DNA of 64,000 nt from Bradyrhizobium guangdongense (GCF_004114975.1 NZ_CP030051.1:1-64000), one strand, 5' to 3'; positions 45,454 through 56,708 are shown, numbered from the stretch's first letter. Notes: generated from the letters alone by a model not told the origin. Program-made: numbers and translations.

Positions 45454-46581
45454 ATGACGAAATCCAATTCGTTCGATTCCCAAACTATCCTCGCTGGTAT
45501 CCGCCGCTGGGTGGAGATCGAGACGCCGACGGAAGTGCCCGAACAGGTCAACAAGCTGACCTCGATGGTTGCCGACCATTATCGCGATCTGCCCGTGACG
45601 CTCGAACGCGTTGCCGGCGTCGACGGCTGTGGCGATCATCTCGTGGTGCGATCGACCTGGGGGCAGGACCGGCCCGGTATTCTGGTGCTCAGTCATCTCG
45701 ATACCGTTCACCCCCTCGGCTTCATCGCGCGCCTGCCGTTCAAGGTCGAGGGCGACAGCGCATTCGGTCCCGGCATCTACGACATGAAGGGCGGCGCCTA
45801 CATCGCCTATCACGCGTTTCGCGAACTCTGCGCCGCATCCGATCGCCCGCCGCTCGGCATCACCCACCTGTTCACCTCCGACGAGGAGATCGGCAGCCCG
45901 ACTTCGCGTGCGCTGATTGAGAACGAGGGGCGCAAGGCCAAGTACGTGCTGGTGACGGAGCCGGCGCGCGACGGCGGCAAGATCGTCACCGGACGCAAGG
46001 GCGTCGGACGATTCGAGGTCTTCATCAAAGGCGTGCCCGCGCATGCCGGCTCGCGCCCCGAAGACGGCCGCAGCGCCATCCGCGAACTCGCCAACGTCAT
46101 CCAGGCGCTGGAAGCAATGAACGACCTGAAGCGCGGCGTCACCGTCAATGTCGGCGTGGTGCGTGGCGGCACGCGCCCCAACGTCACGCCGGAAGAGGCC
46201 TATGCCGAAGTCGATCTGCGCGTGCCTGGTTTCGAAGATGCGGAAGAGTTCGTCGGCAAGATCCTCGGCCTGACATCGAAGACTGACGGCGTGACCGTGA
46301 CCGTCACCGGCGAGCTCAATCGTCCGCCCTACGAGAAGGGCAATGCCGGCGCCTCCCTGTACGAGCATGCCAAGACGCTCGCCGCCGAACTCGGCTTCGA
46401 GCTGATCGACACCCACACCGGCGGCGGCTCGGACGGCAATTTCACGGCGCCGCACACCGGCACGCTCGACGGGCTCGGCGTCGACGGCAAGGGCGCGCAC
46501 ACTCATTATGAGCAGCTCTATGTCTCCTCGCTCGAGCCGCGCGCGCGGCTGCTCTACCGCCTGTACCAGACGCTGCGATGA
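45454..46581 (+). CDS. M20-family metallopeptidase (glutamate carboxypeptidase-like)
   Basis: The 375-residue protein has the M20 zinc-site motifs: SHLDTVHPLG, GPGIYDMKGG with the bridging Asp, TSDEEIGS with the base and ligand Glu pair, and HTHYEQLYV at the end with the last His. A dimerisation domain lies between about 180 and 290. The closest recognisable relatives are CPG2-like carboxypeptidases that cut C-terminal Glu; the substrate is inferred. The start at 45454 gives MTKSNSFDSQT. Its stop overlaps trmB (ATGA at 46578). Confidence 0.92.
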   Translation: MTKSNSFDSQTILAGIRRWVEIETPTEVPEQVNKLTSMVADHYRDLPVTLERVAGVDGCGDHLVVRSTWGQDRPGILVLSHLDTVHPLGFIARLPFKVEGDSAFGPGIYDMKGGAYIAYHAFRELCAASDRPPLGITHLFTSDEEIGSPTSRALIENEGRKAKYVLVTEPARDGGKIVTGRKGVGRFEVFIKGVPAHAGSRPEDGRSAIRELANVIQALEAMNDLKRGVTVNVGVVRGGTRPNVTPEEAYAEVDLRVPGFEDAEEFVGKILGLTSKTDGVTVTVTGELNRPPYEKGNAGASLYEHAKTLAAELGFELIDTHTGGGSDGNFTAPHTGTLDGLGVDGKGAHTHYEQLYVSSLEPRARLLYRLYQTLR

Positions 46582-47288
46582 GCGAACGCAAATCAGATCC
46601 CGACCGCAGCGAGGGCGAGCGCGCCTTCTTCGGGCGGCGCAAGGGCCACAAGCTCAGGCAGCATCAGGCCGAACTGATCAATCATCTGCTGCCGCATCTG
46701 TCGCTCGACATCACTGTGCCGCGGCCGGCGAATGCCGCCGAGATCTTCGATCCCGCCGCCGAAGATCTGCGGCTCGAGATCGGCTTCGGCGGCGGCGAGC
46801 ATCTCGCGGCGGAAGCGCAGAACTTTCCGACGACCGGCTTCATCGGCTGCGAGCCCTACGTCAACGGCATGGCCAAGATCCTGGCGCAGATCGAGGCCGC
46901 CAACATCGGCAACATCCGCCTGTTCGCCGGCGATGCGGCCGAGCTGCTCGCCTGGTTACCTGATGCCTCGCTGTCGCGGATTGATCTGATCCATCCGGAT
47001 CCATGGCCGAAACGACGACACTGGAAGCGCCGCTTCGTTCAGGATCGCACGATCGCCGCGATGGCGCGCGTGCTGAAGGCGGGCGGTGAGTTCCGTTTCG
47101 TCTGCGATATCGACGACTACTGCGCCTGGACGCTATCGCATCTTGCGCGCGCGCCGGACTTTCAATGGCTCGCGGAACGCGCAGATGATTTCCGAAAGCC
47201 TTGGGCCGGCTACACCATGACGCGCTATGGACGAAAGGCCGCGCGCGAGGGCCGCAAAGCGGCCTATCTGCGCTTCAGGCGGCGCTAG
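46578..47288 (+). CDS. trmB: tRNA (guanine-N7)-methyltransferase TrmB
   Basis: TrmB makes m7G46 in tRNA with SAM. The 236-residue protein has the SAM motif LEIGFGGGEHLAAEA, GCEPYVNGMAK, and the family motif DLIHPDPWPKRRH. It overlaps the peptidase upstream by four bases and shares four bases with the end of the convergent DUF2336 gene (47285-47288). Confidence 0.95.
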   Translation: MSERKSDPDRSEGERAFFGRRKGHKLRQHQAELINHLLPHLSLDITVPRPANAAEIFDPAAEDLRLEIGFGGGEHLAAEAQNFPTTGFIGCEPYVNGMAKILAQIEAANIGNIRLFAGDAAELLAWLPDASLSRIDLIHPDPWPKRRHWKRRFVQDRTIAAMARVLKAGGEFRFVCDIDDYCAWTLSHLARAPDFQWLAERADDFRKPWAGYTMTRYGRKAAREGRKAAYLRFRRR

Positions 47289-48367
47289 ATCGTCCGCCGG
47301 TTGCGCCAGAAATTCACCACGCGCTCGGCGGTGGTCGGCATCAGGCGGGTGAAATTCATTCGCGCCGCTTCGAGATCGGCATCGGCCGGCGTGCGATGCG
47401 GTCCGTACCACATCAGGATCAGCGCGCGCACAGTGGGCCAGCCGAGATTCAGGACCCGGCCGAGGACGAGGATCGGGTCGTAGCGATCGCCCGCGATCAG
47501 GCGATCGAGGATCGAAAGCCTGACGCCGGACATCGCCGACAGCGTGGCGACCGACTCCTCGTATTTGTGCGCTTTGGCGAAGCCGAGCAGCGCACTCTCA
47601 CCGAGATGGCCGTCACGATGCAGGCCGAGCACCGTGCGCTGTGCGGCCGAGAAATCGCGCCGCGGCCCGGGCGGCAACGCAGCCTCCTCGATCGCGGCCA
47701 TGGCGCGCTTGATCTCGACTTGGCGGGTCGGATTGACCACGCTGGAGAGACGACGCCTGATGACGTCGAGCGTGCCGTTCAGAAGCTCCTTGAGGTTCTC
47801 GCCCGAGAGATCCTCGCGCTGGCCGATCTTGAGCGTCAGCACGCCATCCTGGCTGGCGCGCTTGATCAGCTCCGAATAGCCCCCCGGCGAGAAATGCGCA
47901 CCGGCATTGCCGGCCGCGCGGCGGACCACGTCGCGATCGCCGCGCTCGACCAGCACGTCGGTGATTTGCGTCGACAGCGTCGGCCGCTCCGTCATCGCCA
48001 GCAGATGGCCCTGCCCCTTCAGCCGGGCGATCTCGACCAGTGCGGCTTCATCGAGCACGGGCGAGCGGCGCAGCACCGGACCTGCCACCGTGATCTCGTT
48101 TTCACGGGCGAGCTGGCCGACCAGATGACGCGGCGCATTGTCCACCCGCGAGAAGCGCTCGGCGAGATCGACCCGCGCGGCAAGCTCCGCATGCGGAACG
48201 AGATCGATCAGGAGATCGTCGAAGAGATCGACGAGCTCGGGACGGAGTTTTGAGGGGTCCTGGAAAAACAGCGCGGCAATGGCGCTCGCGATCTCGCCAC
48301 GGCGCCGGGGATCGCCGCGTTTGACGATATCGTCCAGTCCGGGAATGAGCGACGTGGCAACGGTCAT
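47285..48367 (-). CDS. DUF2336 domain protein
   Basis: The 360-residue helical protein carries a DUF2336-like region, with repeated HEAT-like segments such as LVDLFDDLLIDLVPHAELAARVDLAER and NAPRHLVGQLARENEITVAGPVLRRS near the N-terminus. DUF2336 proteins are mostly uncharacterised and alphaproteobacterial. The start at 48367 (MTVATSLIPGLDD) is preferred; the frame from 48406 adds a short basic extension. It is convergent with trmB and divergent from the rimP operon. Confidence 0.85.
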   Translation of the reverse strand: MTVATSLIPGLDDIVKRGDPRRRGEIASAIAALFFQDPSKLRPELVDLFDDLLIDLVPHAELAARVDLAERFSRVDNAPRHLVGQLARENEITVAGPVLRRSPVLDEAALVEIARLKGQGHLLAMTERPTLSTQITDVLVERGDRDVVRRAAGNAGAHFSPGGYSELIKRASQDGVLTLKIGQREDLSGENLKELLNGTLDVIRRRLSSVVNPTRQVEIKRAMAAIEEAALPPGPRRDFSAAQRTVLGLHRDGHLGESALLGFAKAHKYEESVATLSAMSGVRLSILDRLIAGDRYDPILVLGRVLNLGWPTVRALILMWYGPHRTPADADLEAARMNFTRLMPTTAERVVNFWRNRRTI

Positions 48368-48538
48368 GAAACGCAACTCGAATCTGGCACGCCGTGGGCG
48401 CGCCATAGCTCAAGCCGCCCCACAAGCTCGAAATTTAGGCTTGCTTCGTGAAGGAAGCGTTGCTCCCTTGGGCGCCTGTCGGCGCTCCCGGGGCGGGTCG
48501 CCTGGGCTCAAAAAGCCCGCATCGGCCCGCAAGAGGCC
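48368..48538. other. Upstream part of DUF2336-rimP divergent gap
   Basis: The whole gap runs to 48741 (374 bases). This first part contains GC-rich imperfect inverted segments and no credible gene; the short frames in it have no ribosome site or recognisable protein sequence. The DUF2336 promoter should lie here on the minus strand but no clear match was seen. The remaining part is described in the next two entries. Confidence 0.4.
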
Positions 48539-48567
48539 TTGTCCGGACAGGCGGAAAGGGCTATATC
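48539..48567 (+). promoter_or_regulatory. Putative sigma70-type promoter of the rimP-nusA operon
   Basis: TTGTCC at 48539-48544 and TATATC at 48562-48567 are separated by exactly 17 bases. Transcription would start near 48574, about 170 bases upstream of rimP, giving a leader that contains the hairpin and terminator described next. This is by pattern only. Confidence 0.55.
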
Positions 48568-48581
48568 AGCGCCAATTCATC

Positions 48582-48634
48582 TTCTCATACGATCCGCGTA
48601 GTGAGAGTGGGCCCGAAAGGACCCGCTCTTTTTT
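48582..48634 (+). terminator. Leader attenuator: terminator with overlapping alternative hairpin
   Basis: The terminator stem pairs 48605-48611 with 48622-48628, has an inner CC-GAAA-GG cap, and is followed by six T (48629-48634). An earlier hairpin pairs 48582-48590 with 48598-48607 (one bulged G), and shares bases 48605-48607 with the terminator stem, so both cannot form fully together. This resembles transcription attenuation. The site is 107 bases upstream of rimP. Alternatively the terminator ends a separate short RNA of about 60 bases starting near 48574. Confidence 0.7.
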
Positions 48635-48708
48635 ATTACCTGAACGCGGCTTGGCGGAAGATGCGGCCTGGTTCCGAAGCAGGCTCTGAAGTTTAAACCA
48701 AGCCTTAA

Positions 48709-49497
<789 letters not shown>

Positions 49498-49499
49498 CC

Positions 49500-51110
49500 A
49501 TGGCAGTCAGCGCCAACAGACTTGAATTGCTCCAGATCGCCGACGCCGTCGCCCGCGAAAAATCGATCGACCGCGGCATCGTCATCGCGGCGATGGAGGA
49601 TGCCATCGCCAAGGCGGCGCGGGCCCGTTACGGCAGCGAGACTGACGTTCACGCCGAGATCGACCCGAAGAAGGGCGAGCTGCGGCTGTCGCGTCACATG
49701 CTGGTGGTCGACAAAGTCGAAAACCACTCCAACCAGATCTCGCTGGTCGATGCGCAGCGCGCCAATCCCGGCGCCCAGGTCGGCGACACCATTGCCGACA
49801 CGCTGCCGCCGCTGGAATACGGCCGCATCGCCGCGCAGTCGGCCAAGCAGGTGATCGTGCAGAAGGTGCGCGAGGCCGAGCGCGACCGGCAATATCAGGA
49901 ATTCAAGGACCGCATCGGCGACATCGTCAACGGCGTCGTCAAGCGCGTCGAATATGGCAGCGTGATCGTCGATCTCGGCCGTGGTGAAGCCATCATCCGC
50001 CGCGACGAGATGCTGCCGCGCGAAGTGTTCCGCAACGGCGACCGCGTCCGCGCCTACATCTTCGACGTCCGCCGCGAGACGCGCGGTCCGCAGATCTTCC
50101 TCTCGCGCACTCATCCGCAATTCATGGCGAAGCTGTTCGCGCAGGAAGTGCCTGAAATCTACGACGGCATCGTCGAGATCAAGGCAGTGGCCCGCGATCC
50201 GGGCTCGCGCGCGAAAATCGGCGTGATCTCCCGCGACTCCTCGGTCGATCCGGTCGGCGCCTGCGTCGGTATGCGCGGCTCGCGCGTGCAGGCGGTGGTG
50301 AACGAGTTGCAGGGCGAGAAGATCGACATCATCCCCTGGTCGCCCGATATCGCGACCTTCGTGGTCAATGCGCTGGCGCCCGCTGAAGTCTCCAAGGTCG
50401 TCATCGACGAGGACCGCGAGCGCATCGAGGTCGTGGTCCCCGACACCAACAACCAGCTCTCGCTGGCGATTGGTCGTCGCGGCCAGAACGTCCGCCTGGC
50501 CTCGCAGCTCACCGGATGGGACATCGACATCCTGACCGAGCAGGAGGAATCGGAGCGCCGCCAGGCCGACTTCGAGAACTCCACCCGCGTCTTCATGGAA
50601 TCGCTCAACGTCGACGAGGTGGTCGGCCAGCTGCTCGCGTCCGAAGGCTTCACCTCGGTCGAGGAACTGGCGATGGTGGACCTCAAGGAACTCGCCGGCA
50701 TCGAGGGTTTCGACGAGGAGACCGCGCAGGAGCTGCAGAGCCGCGCCCGTGAATACCTCGACCAGCAGGAAGCCGAGATTGAAGCCAGGCGCAAGGAACT
50801 GGGCGTCGAGGACGCCGTGAAGGACGTCCCGGGTGTGACCTCGAAGATGCTGGTGAAGTTCGGCGAGAACGACATCAAGACGGTCGAGGACCTGGCCGGC
50901 TGCGCCACCGACGATCTGGTCGGCTGGACCGAGCGCAAGGAAGGCGGCGAACAGACCAAGTTCGCCGGCGCGCTCGATGGTCTCGGCATCTCCCGCGACG
51001 ATGCGGAAGCCATGATCATGCAGGCCCGCGTCAAGGCCGGCTGGATCACCGAGGCGGACCTCGCCAAGCCAGCCGAAGAGGCTGACGCGGCCGAAGATCA
51101 GCCGGCTTAA
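49500..51110 (+). CDS. nusA: Transcription termination/antitermination factor NusA
   Basis: The 536-residue protein has the N-terminal RNA-polymerase-binding domain, an S1 domain (GDIVNGVVKRVEYGSVIVDLG), KH1 and KH2 domains (IGVISRDSSVDPVGACVGMR and LAIGRRGQNVRLASQLTGW), and two C-terminal helix-hairpin-helix repeats (LLASEGFTSVEELA and VKFGENDIKTVEDLAG). The acidic end EEADAAEDQPA is typical. The ribosome site AAGGAG overlaps the end of rimP. NusA acts on pausing and termination and could feed back on the terminator at 48605-48634. Confidence 0.97.
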   Translation: MAVSANRLELLQIADAVAREKSIDRGIVIAAMEDAIAKAARARYGSETDVHAEIDPKKGELRLSRHMLVVDKVENHSNQISLVDAQRANPGAQVGDTIADTLPPLEYGRIAAQSAKQVIVQKVREAERDRQYQEFKDRIGDIVNGVVKRVEYGSVIVDLGRGEAIIRRDEMLPREVFRNGDRVRAYIFDVRRETRGPQIFLSRTHPQFMAKLFAQEVPEIYDGIVEIKAVARDPGSRAKIGVISRDSSVDPVGACVGMRGSRVQAVVNELQGEKIDIIPWSPDIATFVVNALAPAEVSKVVIDEDRERIEVVVPDTNNQLSLAIGRRGQNVRLASQLTGWDIDILTEQEESERRQADFENSTRVFMESLNVDEVVGQLLASEGFTSVEELAMVDLKELAGIEGFDEETAQELQSRAREYLDQQEAEIEARRKELGVEDAVKDVPGVTSKMLVKFGENDIKTVEDLAGCATDDLVGWTERKEGGEQTKFAGALDGLGISRDDAEAMIMQARVKAGWITEADLAKPAEEADAAEDQPA

Positions 51111-51133
51111 GGGCGCCGGAGGATGTCGCCCGG

Positions 51134-51817
51134 ATGCTTGCCAGCGCTGACAGCGAACTTGACCATGGACCGCGGGCCGAAAGGTCCGCGACCATGCGCA
51201 TGTGCGCGGTCAGCCGGGAGGTCCGGCCGATCGACGAGCTGATCCGCTTCGTCGTATCGCCCGCGGGCGACATAGTTCCCGACCTCAAGCGCAAGCTGCC
51301 TGGACGGGGCATGTGGGTCACGGCGTCGCGACAGGTGGTTGCGGAAGCCGTTCGCCGTCACCAATTTACCAAAGCCTTCAAGCGCGACCTGCGCATTTCC
51401 AAGACGCTTCCCGCCGACATCGAGGCGCTCCTGGTCCGGAGCGTGATCGAAGCCCTTGGGATCGCCGCCAAGGCGCGGCAGGTCGTCGCCGGGTTCGGCA
51501 AGGTCGAAAGCGCCCTGCGGGAAGGCACGGTCGAGGCCCTGATCCACGCCAGCGACGGGGCCGCGGACGGAATCCGTAAATTGGACACGCTGGCGCGGCA
51601 AAATGACGGAAATCGCGGTGTTCAGCCGCCGATTCCCGTCGTCACCGCATTGAAATCTGCAGAATTGGATTTGGCACTCACCCGGTCAAATGTGATACAT
51701 GCTGCCCTGCTCGCGGGCCCGGCGAGCAAGACATTCCTGTCACGTAGCCAGATGCTGGTCCGATACCGGCTGGCGGACGATGACAAGACTGCCGAAAAGC
51801 ACGGCCAGGATTTCTGA
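51134..51817 (+). CDS. YlxR (DUF448) and L7Ae-like RNA-binding fusion protein
   Basis: The 227-residue protein has an N-terminal YlxR/DUF448 domain (MRMCAVSREVRP, then DLKRKLPGRGMWVTASR) and a second half resembling an L7Ae/eL30-type RNA-binding fold (VIEALGIAAKARQVVAGFGKVESAL, VEALIHASDGAADG). It is the normal nusA-infB spacer gene; in alphaproteobacteria the two domains are fused where Firmicutes have ylxR and ylxQ as separate genes. The start at 51134 follows GGAGGA. The function is RNA binding of unknown target; YlxR is reported to affect RNase P and transcription in other bacteria. Confidence 0.9.
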   Translation: MLASADSELDHGPRAERSATMRMCAVSREVRPIDELIRFVVSPAGDIVPDLKRKLPGRGMWVTASRQVVAEAVRRHQFTKAFKRDLRISKTLPADIEALLVRSVIEALGIAAKARQVVAGFGKVESALREGTVEALIHASDGAADGIRKLDTLARQNDGNRGVQPPIPVVTALKSAELDLALTRSNVIHAALLAGPASKTFLSRSQMLVRYRLADDDKTAEKHGQDF

Positions 51818-51886
51818 AGACAACGACGACCCGATAGGACGGTGCGGCAACGCACAACACTGATAAATCAGGATTAGGACTGCTGA

Positions 51887-54577
51887 ATGGTTGATACCAA
51901 GACCCCTGACGACAAGAAGCTGAGCGTTCCGAGCAAGACGCTATCGCTCAAGCCGCGCGTCGAAACGGGCACTGTGCGCCAGAGCTTCAGCCATGGCCGC
52001 AGCAAGCAGGTCGTGGTCGAGAAGCGCGGCAAGCGTCGCATCGATGGCAGCCCTGAGCCGCAGGCGCCTACGGTCGTCGCAAAGCCGGCGCCGGCCGCAC
52101 CTGCGCCCACCCCCTCACGTTCGGCGCCGCCGCGCAACGCCGGCTCCGGCGTCGTGCTGCGCACGTTGACCGAGGACGAGCGTTCTGCCCGCGCCAGCGC
52201 GCTCGCCGATGCCAAGGTTCGTGAAGTCGAGGAGCGCCGCCAGGCCGAGGAGGAGGCCCAGCGCCGCGCCGTCCGCGAGGCCGCGGAGCGCGCCGAGCGC
52301 GAAGCTGCCGAGTCCCGCCGCAAGGCCGAGGAAGAGCGTCATCGTCACGAGGAAGAAGCCAGGCGCAAGGCGGAGACCGAAGCCAAGAAGCGTTTTGGCG
52401 AAGGCGAGCAGCCGGCAACCGGCAACCGTCCCGCCGCAGCAGCCTCGGCCCCGGCGACCAGTGCTCCGCGGCCCGCGCCGACCACGACGCGGCCGGGAGC
52501 CGCCACGACCGCTCGCCCGGCGACCACCACGACGTCGCGGCCCGGCGGCCCCGTGGGTCGCACGCCCGCTGTCGCGGCCGGACCTGACGAAGACGATGGT
52601 CCGCGCCAGATCCGGCGTGGCCCCGGCGGCGCCGCTCGTCCCGCGGCAGCTCCCAAGACCACGCACAAGCCCGGCCCGCAGAAGGAGCGCGGCCGCCTCA
52701 CGGTCGTGACCGCTCTCAACGCCGACGACGTGCGCGAGCGTTCGATCGCCTCGTTCCGCCGCCGCACCCAGCGGCTGAAGGGCCACGCCTCGAACGAGCC
52801 GAAGGAAAAGCTCATTCGCGAAGTGACGATCCCGGAAGCGATCACCATCCAGGAACTCGCCAACCGCATGTCCGAGCGCGCGGTCGACGTCATCCGCATG
52901 CTGATGAAGCAAGGCGCGATGCACAAGATCACCGACGTGATCGACGCCGATACCGCCCAGCTGATCGCCGAAGAGCTCGGCCACACCGTCAAGCGCGTCG
53001 CCGCGTCGGACGTTGAGGAAGGCCTGTTCGACCAGGTCGACGATTCCACGGACACCGAGACGCGTTCGCCTGTCGTCACCGTGATGGGCCACGTCGACCA
53101 CGGCAAGACCTCGCTGCTCGACGCGCTCCGCCATGCCAACGTGGTCTCAGGCGAAGCCGGCGGCATCACCCAGCATATCGGCGCCTATCAGGTGGTGTCG
53201 CCCGAAAGCGGCAAGAAGATCACCTTCATCGACACGCCCGGCCACGCCGCGTTCACCGCGATGCGCGCTCGCGGCGCCAAGGTCACCGACATCGTGGTGC
53301 TGGTGGTCGCGGCCGATGACGGCGTCATGCCGCAGACGGTCGAAGCCATCAATCACGCCAAGGCGGCGCGCGTGCCGATCATCGTTGCCATCAACAAGAT
53401 CGACAAGCCCGACGCCAAGCCCGAGCGTGTCCGCACCGAGCTGCTCCAGCACGAGGTGCAGGTTGAATCGTTCGGTGGCGACGTGGTCGACGTCGAAGTG
53501 TCGGCCAAGAACAAGACCAATCTCGACAAGCTGCTCGAGATGATCGCGCTCCAGGCCGAAATCCTCGACCTGAAGACCAACTCCGAGCGTCCGGCCGAAG
53601 GCACCGTGATCGAAGCCAAGCTCGATCGCGGCCGTGGTCCGGTCGCGACCGTGCTGGTCCAGCGCGGCACGCTTCGTGTCGGCGACATCATCGTCGCCGG
53701 TGCCGAAATGGGCCGCGTCCGCGCGCTGATCTCGGATCAGGGCGAGACCGTGCAGGAGGCCGGCCCCTCGGTGCCGGTCGAGGTGCTCGGCTTCAACGGC
53801 CCGCCGGAAGCCGGCGACCGTCTCGCGGTGGTCGAGAACGAAGCCCGCGCCCGCCAGGTCACCAGCTACCGCGCGCACCAGAAGCGCGAGAACGCGGCGG
53901 CCTCGATCTCAGGCATGCGCGGCTCGCTCGAGCAGATGATGTCGCAGCTGAAGACGGCGGGCCGCAAGGAGTTCCCGCTGATCGTCAAGGCCGACGTGCA
54001 GGGCTCGCTGGAAGCCATCCTCGGCTCGCTGGAGAAGCTCGGCACCGACGAAGTCGCAGCCCGCATTCTGCACGCTGGCGTCGGCGGCATCTCGGAGTCG
54101 GACGTGACGCTCGCCGAAGGCTTCAACGCCGCGATCATCGGCTTCTCGGTGCGTGCCAACAAGGAGGCGGCAGCCGCCGCCAAGCGCAACGGCATCGAGA
54201 TCCGCTACTACAACATCATCTACGACCTCGTGGACGACGTGAAGAAGGCGATGAGCGGCCTGCTCGCGCCGACCCTGCGCGAAACCATGCTGGGCAATGC
54301 CGAGATCCTGGAGATCTTCAACATCTCCAAGGTCGGCAAGGTCGCCGGCTGCCGTGTCACCGACGGCACCGTGGAACGCGGCGCCAATGTGCGCCTGATC
54401 CGCGACAACGTCGTCGTCCACGAAGGCAAGCTGTCGACGCTGAAGCGCTTCAAGGACGAAGTGAAGGAAGTCCAGTCCGGTCAGGAATGCGGCATGGCCT
54501 TCGAGAACTATCACGACATGCGGGCCGGTGACGTCATCGAGTGTTATCGCGTGGAGACGATCCAGCGCTCCCTGTAA
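51887..54577 (+). CDS. infB: Translation initiation factor IF-2
   Basis: IF-2 recruits fMet-tRNA and joins the subunits using GTP. The 896-residue protein has an N-terminal IF2_assoc region with an Arg/Glu/Ala-rich coiled coil (about 85-170), a Pro/Ala/Thr-rich linker, an IF2_N domain with [20 protein letters not shown], and the G domain: GHVDHGKT at 401-408, DTPGHAAFT and NKID. Domains II-IV complete the protein. The start at 51887 follows a leader with a small GCAA-loop hairpin at 51842-51855. Confidence 0.97.
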   Translation: MVDTKTPDDKKLSVPSKTLSLKPRVETGTVRQSFSHGRSKQVVVEKRGKRRIDGSPEPQAPTVVAKPAPAAPAPTPSRSAPPRNAGSGVVLRTLTEDERSARASALADAKVREVEERRQAEEEAQRRAVREAAERAEREAAESRRKAEEERHRHEEEARRKAETEAKKRFGEGEQPATGNRPAAAASAPATSAPRPAPTTTRPGAATTARPATTTTSRPGGPVGRTPAVAAGPDEDDGPRQIRRGPGGAARPAAAPKTTHKPGPQKERGRLTVVTALNADDVRERSIASFRRRTQRLKGHASNEPKEKLIREVTIPEAITIQELANRMSERAVDVIRMLMKQGAMHKITDVIDADTAQLIAEELGHTVKRVAASDVEEGLFDQVDDSTDTETRSPVVTVMGHVDHGKTSLLDALRHANVVSGEAGGITQHIGAYQVVSPESGKKITFIDTPGHAAFTAMRARGAKVTDIVVLVVAADDGVMPQTVEAINHAKAARVPIIVAINKIDKPDAKPERVRTELLQHEVQVESFGGDVVDVEVSAKNKTNLDKLLEMIALQAEILDLKTNSERPAEGTVIEAKLDRGRGPVATVLVQRGTLRVGDIIVAGAEMGRVRALISDQGETVQEAGPSVPVEVLGFNGPPEAGDRLAVVENEARARQVTSYRAHQKRENAAASISGMRGSLEQMMSQLKTAGRKEFPLIVKADVQGSLEAILGSLEKLGTDEVAARILHAGVGGISESDVTLAEGFNAAIIGFSVRANKEAAAAAKRNGIEIRYYNIIYDLVDDVKKAMSGLLAPTLRETMLGNAEILEIFNISKVGKVAGCRVTDGTVERGANVRLIRDNVVVHEGKLSTLKRFKDEVKEVQSGQECGMAFENYHDMRAGDVIECYRVETIQRSL

Positions 54578-54733
54578 GTCCAAATCTTACCGAAGCGCCC
54601 GGATCTTTTTGAACTGAAATTGCGGGAGTGCGATGGCCGGATTTTTCCGGCCATCCACGCTCCATTCGTTTCAACAGGACAAATGACAATGCTCGTGTCC
54701 CAAGCGCGGGCACGACGAGGTGATTTTTCGACC

Positions 54734-55177
54734 ATGCCGCGCCATCATCAGAAAAAGAGTTCCGCGACCGGCGGCTCGCAGCGTCAGCTGCGCGTCGGCG
54801 AGCAGGTTCGCCACGCGATAGCCGATATTCTGGCGCAAGGCAGCGTGCATGATGCGGATCTCGAAGGCCACATCATCACCGTGCCGGAGGTGCGGATGTC
54901 GCCCGACCTGAAGCTCGCGACAATCTACGTGATGCCGCTCGGTGGCCGCGATACCGAGCTCGTCATCGCTGCGCTCGATCGCAACAAGAAATTCCTGCGC
55001 GGCGAAGTCGCGCGGCGCGTTAACCTGAAATTTGCACCTGACATTCGCTTCCGCGTCGACGAGCGATTCGACGAAGCGGAACGGATCGAGAAGCTTTTGC
55101 GAACACCTGCGGTGCAGAAGGACTTGGACAAGAATCTGGAACAGGATCCGGATTCGGATCGGGAAGAAGAGCAATGA
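54734..55177 (+). CDS. rbfA: Ribosome-binding factor A
   Basis: RbfA is a KH-fold 30S assembly factor. The 147-residue protein begins with a basic [10 protein letters not shown] segment, then [39 protein letters not shown] and [22 protein letters not shown], all characteristic. The start at 54734 is preferred over frames from 54620 that cover the infB-rbfA gap. A charged acidic tail ends the protein. truB overlaps it by four bases. Confidence 0.95.
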   Translation: MPRHHQKKSSATGGSQRQLRVGEQVRHAIADILAQGSVHDADLEGHIITVPEVRMSPDLKLATIYVMPLGGRDTELVIAALDRNKKFLRGEVARRVNLKFAPDIRFRVDERFDEAERIEKLLRTPAVQKDLDKNLEQDPDSDREEEQ

Positions 55178-56292
55178 TGATGGACCCGGCTCACGGCACG
55201 ATCGGCAGCGACGAGGCCGATGCGCGCGACATGCAGCAAAATAATTTTGCAGATGTCGGCAGCACTGTTCAGCCGCACCAGGAAGCGCGCCGCGTCAACA
55301 ACGATCCGCGCGCGAACAAGCAGAAGGGCAATCAGGTGCGCCGCGACCGGCGCGACGTGCACGGCTGGGTCGTGCTCGACAAGCCGATCGGGATGACGTC
55401 GACGCAGGCCGTCGCAGTGCTCAAGCGCCTGTTCAACGCCAAGCGCGCAGGCCACGCCGGCACGCTCGATCCGCTCGCCTCCGGCGGCCTGCCGATTGCG
55501 CTCGGCGAAGCCACCAAGACCGTTCCTTTCGTCATGGACGGGCGCAAGCGCTATCGCTTCACCGTGTGCTGGGGCGAGGAGCGCGACACCGACGACATCG
55601 AAGGCCAGGTCACCGCGACCTCGGACCAGCGTCCGACGAGGGAAGCCATCGAAGCCCTGCTGCCCCGTTTCACCGGCGTGATCGAGCAGGTTCCGCCGCG
55701 CTATTCGGCGATCAAGGTCCAAGGCGAGCGGGCCTATGACCTCGCCCGCGACGGCGAGGTCGTGGAACTGGCTCCCCGCCCGGTCGAGATTCACCATTTA
55801 ACCCTTGTAGATCAACCGGATAACGATCGGGCCGTATTCGAGGCCGAATGCGGCAAGGGTACCTATGTCCGGGCGCTGGCGCGCGATATGGGCCGGATTC
55901 TCGGCACTTACGGCCATATCTGCGCGCTCAGGCGGACCCTGGTCGGCCCATTCAGCGAAAATGACATGATTCCGCTGGATCAGCTGGAGGCTTTGTGCGA
56001 TAGAGCCGCGTCCGGCGAGGGAAGCCTCGCCGACGCGCTGATGCCCGTTGAGACCGCGCTGGACGACATCCCGGCACTGGCCGTCACTCGGGCTGATGCG
56101 GCAAGGCTCCATCGGGGCCAGGCCGTTTTGTTGCGCGGACGGGATGCGCCCACAAGTAGCGGCACAGTCTATGTCACGGTGGCAGGCCGTCTTTTGGCGC
56201 TTGCCGAAGTTGGCAATGGCGAAATCATCCCCAAGCGTGTGTTCAACCTGACCGGCTTGACTGCCTCAACCGGTCGCAACGAGAGAAATTGA
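55174..56292 (+). CDS. truB: tRNA pseudouridine(55) synthase TruB
   Basis: TruB makes pseudouridine 55 in the T-loop. The 372-residue protein has the catalytic Asp99 in [15 protein letters not shown], preceded by [13 protein letters not shown], and a C-terminal PUA-like domain. About 65 residues precede the first core strand, a polar basic extension much longer than in E. coli; since the start overlaps the rbfA stop (ATGATGATG), an internal start further on cannot be excluded. rpsO begins two bases after its stop. Confidence 0.95.
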   Translation: MMMDPAHGTIGSDEADARDMQQNNFADVGSTVQPHQEARRVNNDPRANKQKGNQVRRDRRDVHGWVVLDKPIGMTSTQAVAVLKRLFNAKRAGHAGTLDPLASGGLPIALGEATKTVPFVMDGRKRYRFTVCWGEERDTDDIEGQVTATSDQRPTREAIEALLPRFTGVIEQVPPRYSAIKVQGERAYDLARDGEVVELAPRPVEIHHLTLVDQPDNDRAVFEAECGKGTYVRALARDMGRILGTYGHICALRRTLVGPFSENDMIPLDQLEALCDRAASGEGSLADALMPVETALDDIPALAVTRADAARLHRGQAVLLRGRDAPTSSGTVYVTVAGRLLALAEVGNGEIIPKRVFNLTGLTASTGRNERN

Positions 56293-56294
56293 CG

Positions 56295-56564
56295 ATGTCG
56301 ATTGCCGCAGAACGCAAAGCGGAAGTCATCAAGACGAATGCCACCAAGGCCGGTGATACCGGTTCGCCCGAGGTTCAGGTCGCGATCCTGTCGGAACGCA
56401 TCAACAACCTCACCAACCATTTCAAGACCCACGTGAAGGACAACCATTCGCGTCGTGGCCTCTTGAAGCTGGTCTCGACCCGCCGCTCGCTCCTCGACTA
56501 CCTGAAGAAGAAGGACGAGGCGCGGTACAAGGCGCTGCTCGAGAAGCACAACATTCGTCGTTAA
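56295..56564 (+). CDS. rpsO: 30S ribosomal protein S15
   Basis: The 89-residue protein starts [13 protein letters not shown] and contains [33 protein letters not shown] and [10 protein letters not shown], the S15 four-helix pattern that binds 16S helix 22. It is two bases after truB and ends with a clear terminator. In E. coli S15 represses its own mRNA by a leader pseudoknot; here there is little leader because of the tight truB spacing. Confidence 0.98.
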   Translation: MSIAAERKAEVIKTNATKAGDTGSPEVQVAILSERINNLTNHFKTHVKDNHSRRGLLKLVSTRRSLLDYLKKKDEARYKALLEKHNIRR

Positions 56565-56573
56565 GAGTTCTTG

Positions 56574-56597
56574 CGCGCGCCAATGGCGCGCGTTTTT
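56574..56597 (+). terminator. Intrinsic terminator of the rimP-rpsO operon
   Basis: An 8-bp GC stem (56574-56581 with 56585-56592), loop AAT, followed by TTTTT. It starts ten bases after the rpsO stop. It would separate the operon from pnp, which then needs its own promoter. Confidence 0.85.
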
Positions 56598-56708
56598 GCG
56601 CGTGATTTCGAGCGAAAGCGCTTGTTTTAAGGTTTTTGATCGAGGCTCACGCGGACGTCCGGTGCGAGCCCAAAGCGCGACAGCAGTCGCACTTTGGATT
56701 TTTGTTTG

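Noticed and set aside
48448..48696. 82-codon frame in the rimP leader
   Set aside because: It crosses the promoter and terminator signals, lacks a ribosome site and is low in protein-like composition.
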